Below, one piece after another: positions 1-10,223 of a stretch of DNA of 64,000 bases (positions are counted from its first letter, which is position 1; the number at the start of each line of letters is the position of its first letter). The stretch is taken from the NCBI GenBank assembly GCA_030549205.1, contig JAUKTV010000018.1:62001-126000 (forward strand). The letters run 5' to 3'. A program made the position numbers and the translations under genes. Below the pieces are notes generated by a model, which saw nothing but the letters and a program-made list of their open reading frames with translations, was not told where the DNA came from and did not search any database. The DNA is from Apiosordaria backusii. Taxonomy: Eukaryota > Ascomycota > Sordariomycetes > Sordariales > Lasiosphaeriaceae.

Positions 1-221
1 CCAAAACATAGCGGATGGATGGGAAGCAGAGTGGTGGCGCCCGTGCGATGGGCTTCGTTGTATTATACCTAGCAGCTTTGCGCAATGTTATTTGCTTGAG
101 TATTGTCATGTGTGATACTGTGGCCGTTCAAGTGATATCTGCATGTACTCTCTCAAGTGGTGAATTATGCCACTACCACAAAACAGCGTGAAAGGTTGAC
201 TTTCAACATCCAGAAATAAAT

Positions 222-1175
222 TTACTTATACAACCTCGTAAACCCTTCCTCCGGCGGCTGCAACCAATTCCTCTCATCATAGACATACCCCTCCCCCTGC
301 TCGATCACATGAAAAGTATAAATTATCCTCCCCTTCTTGCTCAGATTCCTCTCGCTCTTGTGAAGCAAATTCCCATGTATCAGCACCAGATCCCCCGCCT
401 TGACCTCCCCCATCACATACTCTTCCTCCTTTTCCTTCCCCTCCTCCCCCTCTATTCCATACTTCATCTCCTTGGTATCCGTCGGGAACCTCGGCCCCGT
501 ATTCTCCACCATCTCCGTTCCCGTCTTGCCCCCCCTCACCAGCCGCTGCTTGATCGGGCTCCAAAGATGCGACCCGGGCAAGAAGCTCAAGCACCCATTC
601 TCTTTCGTTGCGTCCTCCAGTGCGTACCAAAACCCCACGGCCGAAGGGGGGTCGGTGTACAAGAAGGTGCTGTCCTGATGGGGAGGGACAGCTCCCCCTA
701 TTTCCGGCTGTTTGCAAATCACCATACTCTGCAAGCACCTCGGGTCCCTGTAACCCAAATCCCGCGCGACATCTCTCGGGAGGGCCTTCTGCCCGGGTAC
801 TCCAGCAAGTAACTCCGCAAAGGGGGGTGATAATCCATGCAAGAAATGCCCGATCTTGTTCACGGCGCGCTCTTTGGGTTTGGTGAGGGTTCCGTCGGGG
901 CCAAAGGCGTCCTCTTCAAAAAAGAAGCGGAGCTTGTCACCAGACGACAAAAAGTAGTCGTCGCCTACGTGTTCGGTTCCGTCATCGCCGCCGGTGGAGA
1001 ATTTGGTCAGGGGGTGGGTGGTGATGTCTAGCGAGGAGAGCAGGGAGTGGGTTTCATTCAGGAGGGCGGTGACGGTTTGGGGAGGTAGGGCGGAGGGGAT
1101 GATGAGGTAGCCGTTGGTGTGGAAGAAGGAGAGCTGGTCGGGGGTGAGGCCGGGTTTGGGTTCTGGGGAGGTCAT
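222..1175 (-). CDS. Phytanoyl-CoA dioxygenase (PhyH/PHYHD1-like) family protein
   Basis: A single exon encodes 317 residues. PhyH-family enzymes are Fe(II)/2-oxoglutarate oxygenases with a double-stranded beta-helix fold. The iron-binding HxD is visible as H166 and D168 in PPHQDSTFLYTD. The distal histidine lies in LIHGNLLHKSERN (H267 or H272), and a following Arg (R283) is suited to bind 2-oxoglutarate. The stretch ENGCLSFLPGSH is typical of the PHYHD1 branch. I chose the Met of MTSPEPKPGL because family-like sequence begins just after it. The frame stays open for 60 more codons upstream, so a longer N-terminus is possible. An acidic Glu/Lys insert sits near residues 241-252. The substrate cannot be told from sequence; the neighbouring P450 is oxidative too, but nothing shows a joint pathway. 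Confidence 0.88.
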   Translation of the reverse strand: MTSPEPKPGLTPDQLSFFHTNGYLIIPSALPPQTVTALLNETHSLLSSLDITTHPLTKFSTGGDDGTEHVGDDYFLSSGDKLRFFFEEDAFGPDGTLTKPKERAVNKIGHFLHGLSPPFAELLAGVPGQKALPRDVARDLGYRDPRCLQSMVICKQPEIGGAVPPHQDSTFLYTDPPSAVGFWYALEDATKENGCLSFLPGSHLWSPIKQRLVRGGKTGTEMVENTGPRFPTDTKEMKYGIEGEEGKEKEEEYVMGEVKAGDLVLIHGNLLHKSERNLSKKGRIIYTFHVIEQGEGYVYDERNWLQPPEEGFTRLYK

Positions 1176-1823
1176 TTTAGGTCGAGTATGGAATTTGAGT
1201 CCGAGTTGGGAATACAAGGTAAATGCGATGATGGTGGTCAGAACTGTGTTACCTGGTACGTGAGGCGTGAGAGTGAAGGTGAGAGCTACATAGGTAGTGA
1301 AGCTTGTGAGTGTTGGAGCTACCCCGCTACGAGATACACCGAGCGATAACCGCAACTACCCGTCCTGATAAAACAGGCAAACATCATCACCAGATCACAT
1401 TCAACTTACACAGATAGCTCACTCAGTGTCTGATACTGTTTAATTGTCAAAGACCATCGATTGTTCATACCTGCCATAAAAACTCAAGAGCACCGCCATG
1501 TACTTGAGCAAAAGCAGTTCCATTTCCCGAGCCAGCCTGTTCCAGCCTTGCAATATCGACTCGAATCATCCCATGTACTCTGCAAAAAATGAAAGGATAT
1601 ACACAAATCTCTCGTTGACCCATCCAAACCAAGAAAAATCAAAAGCCCATCCGTCGATACCAAGCCATCAAGGTAAATCGCCGCAAAGAGTAGGTATCCG
1701 AATTGAAAACCAAAAACAAGCATATCGCAACCGAGATAAACCAACGCAATTCCTCAAACCGTCACCCTCCCACCACCCATTCGCCCTCAACGCCACATCC
1801 CCTCCCCTTTTCTCCCCAGCTAC
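1176..1823. other. Intergenic region between PhyH-like gene and membrane-protein gene
   Basis: This stretch holds the promoter of the dioxygenase and the 3' end of the next minus-strand gene. Small open frames exist but have no coding-like composition. I see no RNA gene or repeat. Confidence 0.6.
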
Positions 1824-3190
1824 TCACTTCCTCAAAACAGCATCATAAAAGCTCACCACCCCGCCCACCGCAGTACCTACCAACACGCCCTTCCACCCAC
1901 TATAAACCGCTCCGTTGATCCTCCCAACATTCACCGGATCAATCAGCCCACCAAACGTCACCCCCTGCGCGTAAACCACATACGTCGCCAGCGCCTTGAC
2001 GATGCTGAACGTCAGGGGGTCAACCGCGTATTCGCCCTGCCCGGCGTCCTTTCTTGGCCTGCCGCGTGTAGCCACACTGGGCCCAGATGACGAGTGCGCA
2101 ACGGACAGGTTGAAGAAGTAGCCAAAGAGGGACGGGAGAAGGAAGGACGTCAAAAACCAGGTAAGCGCCGGGCCCCAAAATGATGCGGTCACCAAGGCGA
2201 ACATGTCTGGCAACTTGACAGGGTAGTCATGGGTCCCGAGGAAGTTGATCGCGGGGATGGTGAACGCATATCGGTCAGGCAACAGTTCTTGTCGGAGCTT
2301 GTACAGCTCAAACAGGGCGATAGTGGAAAGGACAGAGTGGACGGTCGACAGCCATTCCCTCGTTTGGTGTGTCGCCTCGGGGATCTTGGACTCGGAGTAG
2401 AGCGTGTTCAGCCGGGTCTTAACGAGGGCCGTGGAGCGCTCTACCGAGGCGGCGACGTCTGCTGGAGTTGCGGGGAGTTGAGGCAGGCGGGAGGCGAGAC
2501 TGAGAGCGCGACCGGGGGTACGGACGAGGGCGGTGGAGAGTGCTTCTTGCTCGGGGGCTTCTGGGGAGGTGGTGGGAGATGGGGAAGAAGATTCAGCGGT
2601 GGGGGGTCTGGGAGCGACGGTTAGCTAGCTATACAGAGGATAGCAAGGCGGTTACGCAAGGCATACTCAACAACAACCTCCTCCTTGACGGGCAAGGTCT
2701 GTCGCCTCTTAGTAAGAGTCTTGGTCACGGTGGTATCGAACGCGACGGGAAGGAGGTCCCTCTTCACCGGCGATCCCTCAGCGCGCGCCCGGCTTCTGAA
2801 GTAATCCTTCAGCTTGGGGTTGGTTTGGAAACGCGCCGAGTTTGCGCTGACGAACTCATCGATTGCTTGTTCAAGGTCAGACTTGAGAAGCTTCTCGTAG
2901 CTATGTCATGGAAGGGTGCGCTTGTTAGCCATGGCGCATCGTCGCAAAGGGGGGGTTATCAAGGTAAAGTGGAATGCGCTCGGCCAGTGCGTCGAATGTG
3001 CGCGCGCGCGCAAAGTGCCAGGGAGGATAAGATAGGGAGTTCATCCCTTGCATGTGCATCTGAACCAGTACTATATACCAAGATAAAAAAGAAAGTAAAT
3101 AAAAACATACTTTGTCAACCCGATCGCATCCGCCAAATCAACCAGGTCCGCTTTGCGCTGGCGCGCCAGCCATGAATTTCCGCCAGACAT
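1824..3190 (-). CDS. Conserved membrane protein with SAP/HeH-like N-terminus
   Basis: Three exons (3111-3190, 2667-2900, 1824-2607) join in phase to 365 residues. Intron 1 is 210 nt (donor GTATGT, acceptor ATAG) and intron 2 is 59 nt with a CTAAC branch site. The N-terminal ~45 residues (ADLVDLADAIGL, then a basic/acidic second helix) look like a SAP or HeH helix-extension-helix fold. A Ser/Pro/Glu-rich linker follows near residues 115-150. The C-terminal half carries hydrophobic segments (LTWFLTSFLLPSLFGYFFNL and GVLVGTAVGGVVSF) that should span a membrane. A SAP/HeH head on a membrane anchor recalls inner nuclear membrane proteins, but this is inference from layout. I do not recognise the exact family. 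Confidence 0.75.
2999..3010. repeat. Short (GC)n tract inside intron 1
   Basis: An alternating G/C run of about 10-12 nt lies in the first intron of the SAP-like membrane protein gene. It is a simple-sequence tract with no visible function. Confidence 0.7.
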
Positions 3191-3813
3191 GGTTTTGTTT
3201 TCTTGTTGTTGACTTCAAGCAATCAAAGATATCGAGTTAAATCGCAAAAATGAAGCGATTGGGATAGTTTTTTTGGACTCTGCACGACAAAAGCGGTGTA
3301 GGGCGAAAGATGGGGTGACAACAAGAGGGGTGGTGTTGCGTTGTTTATGTTTTTGTCGCGAAGTGGGTGGGTGTTGTTGTTTGAAAGCTGGGGGGACACC
3401 GGCAGAATTGGGTAGCGTGTGGGGAAATGGACTGGGATGACGCCGATGGGGGGATTGCGATGATCGCGCAGTGGGACACACCAATGTCGGACCCTTCAAA
3501 TCTGTTCAAAAATCGGGGGGCTGGGGAACCATTCAGTGAAATTGGATGGACCGAGAGGATGGCCTCACTGATCACTGAGGTCATCTGAGGAGGTGATGCG
3601 CTGGCCAATCAAGTTCGTCTTGTTGTGACCTGTCAGCAGCGGTCCTGGGCGCCTGCTGCTTGAAGCTGTCCACCAGTTGGTTGGCTGGCTGGCTGTTTGT
3701 TGTCATTTATGCGGCAGGAGCCATCATGGAGATATTTGTGAATCAGTAGTTATGTTCATATCGATCTGATAGTATATATCTCCCGTCGATACTGTGTACC
3801 ATATAAATGCCCT
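3191..3813. other. Intergenic region, promoter of SAP-like gene
   Basis: About 620 nt with homopolymer stretches and the 3' flank of the P450 gene. No convincing ORF or RNA gene is visible. Confidence 0.55.
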
Positions 3814-5902
3814 CTATGACAGCTCAGGATCATTTACAAACCGCTCTTTTCCCCTCTTCACAATCCTCACAGGCACATGTTTGCCTCCGTGTAACTTGAG
3901 CGTCAAGACGGACGTTGCGTCGTTCAAAGTCCTCTGGCTCTTCTCTTGAGCCTTCTTGTAAAGCTCTCTCCTGGCTGCTGCGTCCATCTTCTCCACCTCC
4001 TCGTCACTCGCCCACTCGTCCACAGCGAGCTCAACGCTGTATTTCTGGAAAATCACCGCCAACACCGCATTCATTTCCACCATGGCAATTCGTCGTCCCA
4101 GGCATGACCGAGGTCCGTCACTGAAGGGGATGTAGCTACCCCTGACCGGCCGATAGAGCGAGGCGCTGGTGTCACTTCCCTGAAAGCCGCCATAATCCAC
4201 ACCGTCGCCCTCCTCGTCCTTCTCATCATCAGCTCCCGTGCTCTGAGTTTGATACCACCTGTCAGGCAAGAAGTCATCCAAATCTGTGGGAGCACCAGTT
4301 TTCTCGGATGGTTTGGTGGGCCAAAATCGCGGATTGCGCTGTACGCTGACCGCCAGCAGGTTACACGACAGTCCCGAAGGCAAAACATGAGTCTTTCCCT
4401 GAGTCGTGATGGTTTGATCCGAACCAGCCGAGACAACCTTTGGAATAAGCGTGACTGGTGGCATCAAACGGAGCGTCTCGTTGATGCAGGCGCCAATGTG
4501 GCTGGCCGTCATGGCGTTGATGTTCTTTTCATAGTCCCACGTCGATGGGTCAGAGTCCCCGAACAAAGAATCGACATCCTTTTGCAAGCGGCGCTGCGTG
4601 GCAGGGTTGATTGCGAGTTCGGCTATGGCGAAATGAAGCGTGTTGGCTGTCGTTTCGTGGCCCGCTACTATCATGATGAACGCGTTGCCGACGATTTCGG
4701 CGTCGTCAAGACCGGCTTGCTTAGCCTTCTCAGACCTTGAAGTGCCGTATTTGGATTGCACAAGCTGGCCCATGATGTCCATTCCCTCCTTCGTAGCCTC
4801 GCCAGCTTGGGCCTCTTTTGCCTTGTCGCGCAAGAACTCGTCCATGTACTGAAGATAGTTGAACTTGGCTTCGTGAGTAAAACGGGCAAATTTGAAAGGC
4901 AGGTATTCTAGAAACGTAAGCCTCCACCACATCATTACAAATCAAAGGACGAGAACGTACTAAGAAGGAAGTCAGGTAAAACAAGTATGGTGATGATCTT
5001 GTCTAGAGTCCGTTCGACAGACTTGGCAAATGTGATTGTGTGCCCAGCAGGAGGATCCAAACTGCCGTATTTGACCAGCTTAGGGTCGGTGTCTTCAGGC
5101 ATCTTCTGGTTGGGCCACAGTAAACGAAGGCCAAAGCCAACGTAGCCGATGACATTCAGCGCCCAGGTCATAGTATCGTGTTCAAGTGTCGTGATGGTCT
5201 TGGTTGTGCCTTTTGTCTCCCCACCTGTACCAAAAAGCTCGGCCAGCATGCCACGAGTCTGGTAGATGGCCTCGGAGAAGGTGTAAGCCGCATTCTTCTC
5301 GTTGAAACTGGCGCTGGTCACCTTTCGGTGCAAGCGCCAGGTTTGGCCTTCGGTGGTGAGAACATTGTGACCAAACATGCTGAGTAGGCTGTACTTGTCG
5401 ATATCCTTGGGAAAGGCCTCACGGCGCTGGGTGATTTTGTGAATGGCCTCGGCATCTTGGGTGTACAACAAGATGTCATAAGGGGAGACAGTCAAGAACG
5501 TGTCACTTTCAAGGTACTGGAAGACTTTCTGACCAGTTGAGTAGGCCCAGTCAGGAGTCATAACTCTGTGTAATGTTAGTGAGCACTCGTCTTATACGGG
5601 ATCACACTGTTCCTCACAATAGTCGATACTCCCATATCCGTTTTGGGAGCAGCCTAATAATAGGCGACCAAATTTTGATTCCAAGCTGCCACCAGAGTCC
5701 TATTGGTGAGGCATCTAGAAGATGGGTATTAGCATTTGAAGATGACATCTCACGGATAATAAGGTGTCTTTCACTTACGAACCACGAAGTATTTGATGCC
5801 AGTCTTTCGTGCAATGAGTACATTCCGTCGCCATGCAGCAAAGTATGAGTACACCGCATACGCGACTGCAGCGCTAAGCGCTACCCACAAACTAAACAGC
5901 AT
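3814..5902 (-). CDS. Cytochrome P450 monooxygenase
   Basis: Four exons (5779-5902, 5618-5714, 4961-5565, 3814-4907) join in phase to 639 residues, with introns of 64, 52 and 53 nt. The N-terminus MLFSLWVALSAAVAYAVYSY is a membrane anchor, so the protein is expected on the ER facing the cytosol. Helix C has WRLHRK, and helix I has AGHETT near residues 357-362. The K-helix ETLR is near 419-422, a PERF-like LPDRW follows, and the haem loop FSDGPRSCLG has the thiolate Cys near 544. At 639 residues it is longer than the usual 500-550. Part of the excess is an Asp/Glu/Gly-rich insert of about 30 residues between LPDRW and the haem loop. P450 subfamily and substrate cannot be assigned from sequence alone. 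Confidence 0.93.
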
Positions 5903-8900
5903 ACCTATCTGCACCAAGCGTGTATGTTTCTTGGGATACCCGTTAGAATAACAAGAGTAGCTGGTATGTTTCCAATCCCAGGTTGGTGGGAGTCAAGGGG
6001 TAAAAGACAAAGCCAGCTGGTGTGGGAACAACAGCCGAATATACAGTAGATCGGTATCGGGCTCGGGAACTTTCAGTATTCTTTGTGTGGGCAGTCCAAT
6101 GGTCAGTTGAAGATAGCTACTGCAAGCAATAGGTCGAGTTCAGTCCAGAATTGTGGGCGTAGACGGTGCCACCTTCTTGGGTGCAGCCAATGGGTCGTGG
6201 AACTGTGAAACTTGTCTGGTTCCGAGGACTCGATGTCACCATGGAAGGAGGTGCAAAGGGCTGGTAGTTGGTGAGAGGTTCGAGGGAGTTGTGCAGAGCC
6301 CCCACTTTAACAGCTTGGGAACTTCAAGGCCGGGAAAGTTCCCATCCGAGCAGTTCTTTGGGAGATCGACGATGGAAGTGGGATTTTGGGATTGGCACGA
6401 TCTTATACCGACACTTCACTTAAGAATAGCCGCAGCTTCGCCCAATCCTCCAATGGGTGGGCCCATCTGGGCTCTGCAACTCGGGTTCGGGTTCGAAATT
6501 GGGGGTCGTCTGCACTGAAACGCAGCACCTGCCGCTTGGACGCTTCCAAGTCCCGCCTGTCGAATCAATGGCTCCCAGCCGAGTCGATACGTCACTGACG
6601 AGCCTTTGACAGTAGACATCTTGGAAACACAGATAACTGTTTCTAACCTATGGAATTTCCATATGTTTGCGCAGGAAACCTATTTCACCTGAGCATCTGC
6701 CATCCTACGACATCCCAGGGGAGCTGTGTTATCAAGGAGGTCGTCGTGGGATAACCCTCGCCCCCTGAGGGGATCCACAGCGGGAGTCTAGCGCTAGGGC
6801 CGTTTAAGCTAGCGCGAATCTTCAATATCATCGCCAAGACTCCCTCTTCTGGGACTAATGCTATCCTCACTTCTGCAGTTCTCACCAGGTGAGGATATTG
6901 TGGGCGTACACTACAGACTGTAGCCCCAGATTTTTTCATGCTCACAACTGCGCCTATTCAGGATAAGGTATGTTATATCCCGAATTTATCGACTTATTCT
7001 AGAAGCTAACCAATGTGACAGGCAAAAGTCCCGATGGCAGGTTACATTCTATTTGCTCTGCCCTGAGCACGTGGGAAATAAGTCTGCGGTCGTTGTCCAT
7101 GTCAGCCGATACGGAGTGCTCTTGTTCGGAATTTATTGATCTGGCTCTAGGACGAGTGTGCACCACATCACAACTGCGGCGCCATCTTGTACGAACATCG
7201 ATACAACGGCTACACCCGCTCCAGTTACACAACCATCTGAAAAGCTGCAAACCACTCGAGGTGGATTCCGCCGTTACTGTGTAGGTCCTGCCACACACGC
7301 AATGAAACCAAAAAACGTACTTAAATTTGACGACCTCTCATGTCGACCAGCTTTGAATGTACCAGCCACATTGCCGTGGTCCATTGTCAACCGCGGCAAA
7401 ATGTGAGTATCAACCTGGAAGTTTCCGCTGAAACGGTCAGCCCTCCAGTCACCACCACTCACTAGAAACGGAGCTATCACTCAGAGCTAGCCTCATAAAC
7501 AGCCTTGTCCCTGCGTTTTCACCGTCCGTACCGGTACCTCTGATCTCTCCCGCCTGAACCTTGTCTTTCCCCAGGTTTCCGGCGACAGGCCAACCTTGTC
7601 AACCGCCGCCACCATCTTGGCTTCTTCGCCGGGTTCATCCCACCCCCGGGGCCAGCCCCCCGATCCATCGGTCAACCGGACGTTGCGGCTCATATCTTCA
7701 TCTGGACTGAGGAGAATCTGTCCGGTGTTTAGAAACCAGATGGTGCGGGGTTTGATATCGAGTGGCAAGCTCATCGAGATCAGGCTTGTGTGGATGGGAT
7801 GTCAGTTCGGTACGAGTCAGGCTTCTCCGGAATGAGATGATAGTGGCCGGAACCTGCCGTCCACGCCCAAAGGTAACGCCCCATCATACACCCTACGTTC
7901 ATCCACATATTCCCTGCTGCGAACTCAGCCAGCACCGCATTAGTGAGTACTTCCAATCCCCTCCAATCCAGTGCCGTTTTTGTTCCATCCACAACCTCGC
8001 CCCTACATCCCAACTATCGTCTCATGATGACGTCTCATATCAGCGAAGCTTTCTGGCCAAGTCGGGGATCTGCCCAATCTGAATGTCAGAGCGGGATGGC
8101 GAATGATCAAGAGCCCACACAGTGTCCGGCTTTAGGTGGGCCATCTCAAGAAGAAGAGGGTGTCATCCAAGGGAGCTGGCATCCGAAGAGGATAGTTGTG
8201 CATGTCCCTGCAATTGCGGTCTGATCTAGGTCCTTGGCCCTCTGGTATAGCTCAAGGGTACTAGATTCAATACTCTGTAGGGCAAAAAATTGCCTTGTGA
8301 CAGCTTCAGATATACGTCTCGTTTGGTGTCTGCCCACAAATCAAACCCAGGGCCTTTTCCCCGTAAACAAATACCTTTCTAAACATTAGCAAAGGACCCG
8401 GTGAGAACTACTTAAAAGTCCCGGCTCTCAAAGTTGCACAAAACATTCCATATTGGAAGACAAGCTTACTGTTTTACCCTTTAAAGTAATTCACAGAGTC
8501 AAACCCGCACCTCTCTAGATGCCTGCTGGTGTCTATTCCTTTGAATATCAACTCCTATCCGCGCTTGGTCACAACGGACCCCGCTTATATCCTCTCACAT
8601 GAGTAGATACCCTAGAAATATTGTGCCATGTAACGCTCACTTTCAACTTCACTCATTGAACTTGCTTGTGCAAAAGTCGACACACACTTTCCCAGGCTTG
8701 AGGATTTTTAGTCGCTTTTTCTGCTTACAAACAATTAATTATGCCTGGGTACGGATATCAAAGCCAGTTTTCTTGGACGGATCCTCCTTGCGAGACCAGT
8801 AAGAAGGTTGAGTCTCAAGTAGGGAGTTGGCAGCGCAGAGGAAAATATTCTGGAGCTCAGGTTAAGATGATGGCACTAGTGGAATGGAAAGACTGACGAG

Positions 8901-9148
8901 ATTCAGCTCAAAAAGTGTTCTATAGGATTAACACTCTGCTTGTTGGCTCTCACGCTACAAAAAAGATTCACATCTTTTTCCCTGACAACCAAAACAATGA
9001 TATTGATAACATATAATACACTACCCCCCTCTCTTTCTGTCTCCTTCCTCTGGAACCTCGATCCTCCCCCACAGTCCCATCTCGGAAAACAAAACCCTCT
9101 CACCATCCCATTCCAAAAGAAAGAAAAAAGTGCCCCCATGATGTGATC

Positions 9149-9177
9149 TTCTCTCTCTCTCTCTGTCTGTCCGTCTC
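9149..9177. repeat. (CT)n microsatellite grading into CTGT
   Basis: About seven CT units followed by CTGT-type units, downstream of the regulator's stop codon. It is probably transcribed in the 3' UTR as a GA-rich run. Confidence 0.85.
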
Positions 9178-9545
9178 CGAGTCCCATCCCGTGTCTTTAA
9201 AAGCACACACAAAACCGATCCCATCCAGTCTCCCTTGTGGATATCACAAAACTCCGAACTCCCATATTCCCCATCATCATGAATAGCCCTTGAATTTTAC
9301 CTCCTCCGTAGGTCGGTAAAGATAAAAACTCCCTTTGAAACTCCACATTCCCAGCATGTCCGGTGTTCCTTGTCCTTCTTGTTCCCCTCCATGATGAAAA
9401 CCACAATGAAAAGAGAGAGAAAAAAAAAAGACTGTACTAACTGTGTGTTGAAATTGACCGAATTGAACTTTTGCGGCGCGCTCAAAGACAAACCAAACTG
9501 GAAATGATGAAAGGGAGAAAAAAAAAACAGTTGATAAACAGGGCC

Positions 9546-9576
9546 GAGAAAGAAAGAAAGAAAGAAAGAAAAAAAG
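9546..9576. repeat. (GAAA)n microsatellite
   Basis: About six GAAA tetranucleotide units ending in a longer A run. On the minus strand this reads as a TTTC-rich tract in the likely 3' UTR of the regulator. Confidence 0.88.
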
Positions 9577-10223
9577 AACACAGTAGAGAAAGGCAGGTGG
9601 GTATAAACTCGTTTTGACGAGACAGAGAGAAGAACGAGCAAAACAAAAACAAAACGATGCCAAAACCGTGTGACCACGAAAGAAAAATGAAGGAAGTGAT
9701 GAAATCAATGTATTGCAGTGAAGCTAAGACGAGCAAATGCCAGCGTCTCCTCGTGCCGCCTGGTGCTTTTGTTGTGTGAAATATGAAGAAAAGGTATGCT
9801 GTTTCATCCTCAACCCCATCACCGGTTGGAACAGAGTGACCCCACCAGATTCAACACCCTCATCACAAGCTCCGCTAACCCAAGCCAGCCCACGCGAGCG
9901 AACGAGCGGTAGTTCAAAGAGTCACCCAAGGGAGGACCCTGAGCCTCCTCTCATCAATGAGGACGACCCCACCAAACTCCAAGCGCTCGGGGAGAGACAA
10001 ATGCCTGTCAATGCCAAATGCATAATGCTGATCGTGATGATATTTGTGGTGATACTGATTGTGACGGTGTTGTGACACAGATGATGAGAACACCACCAGA
10101 TAACAAAATGGTCAACGTTCCGCTTGCTGAGATGATAATGAAGAGGAACGTCGTGAATTTGGGCCACCCTGGCCTTGATGATCGGATGATTCAGATGGAG
10201 GGTGACGGTGGTGGTGATGAGAA

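Larger units (their letters stand above)
5903..10223. other. 4.3 kb region without a convincing gene
   Basis: From 5903 to about 8900 only short frames occur on both strands, with mixed codon use and no recognisable domain. From about 8900 to 10223 the DNA is rich in pyrimidine and purine runs and simple repeats; it probably includes the 3' UTR of the minus-strand regulator that ends at 10224. No tRNA, 5S rRNA or transposon remnant was recognised. Confidence 0.5.

Noticed and set aside
222..5902. A secondary-metabolite cluster built on the dioxygenase and P450
   Set aside because: No backbone enzyme (PKS, NRPS, terpene cyclase), transporter or pathway regulator is adjacent; two oxidases alone do not support it.
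9277..9736. Minus-strand frames rich in Phe/Leu/Ser
   Set aside because: They are translations of the purine/pyrimidine-rich simple repeats in the regulator's 3' flank.
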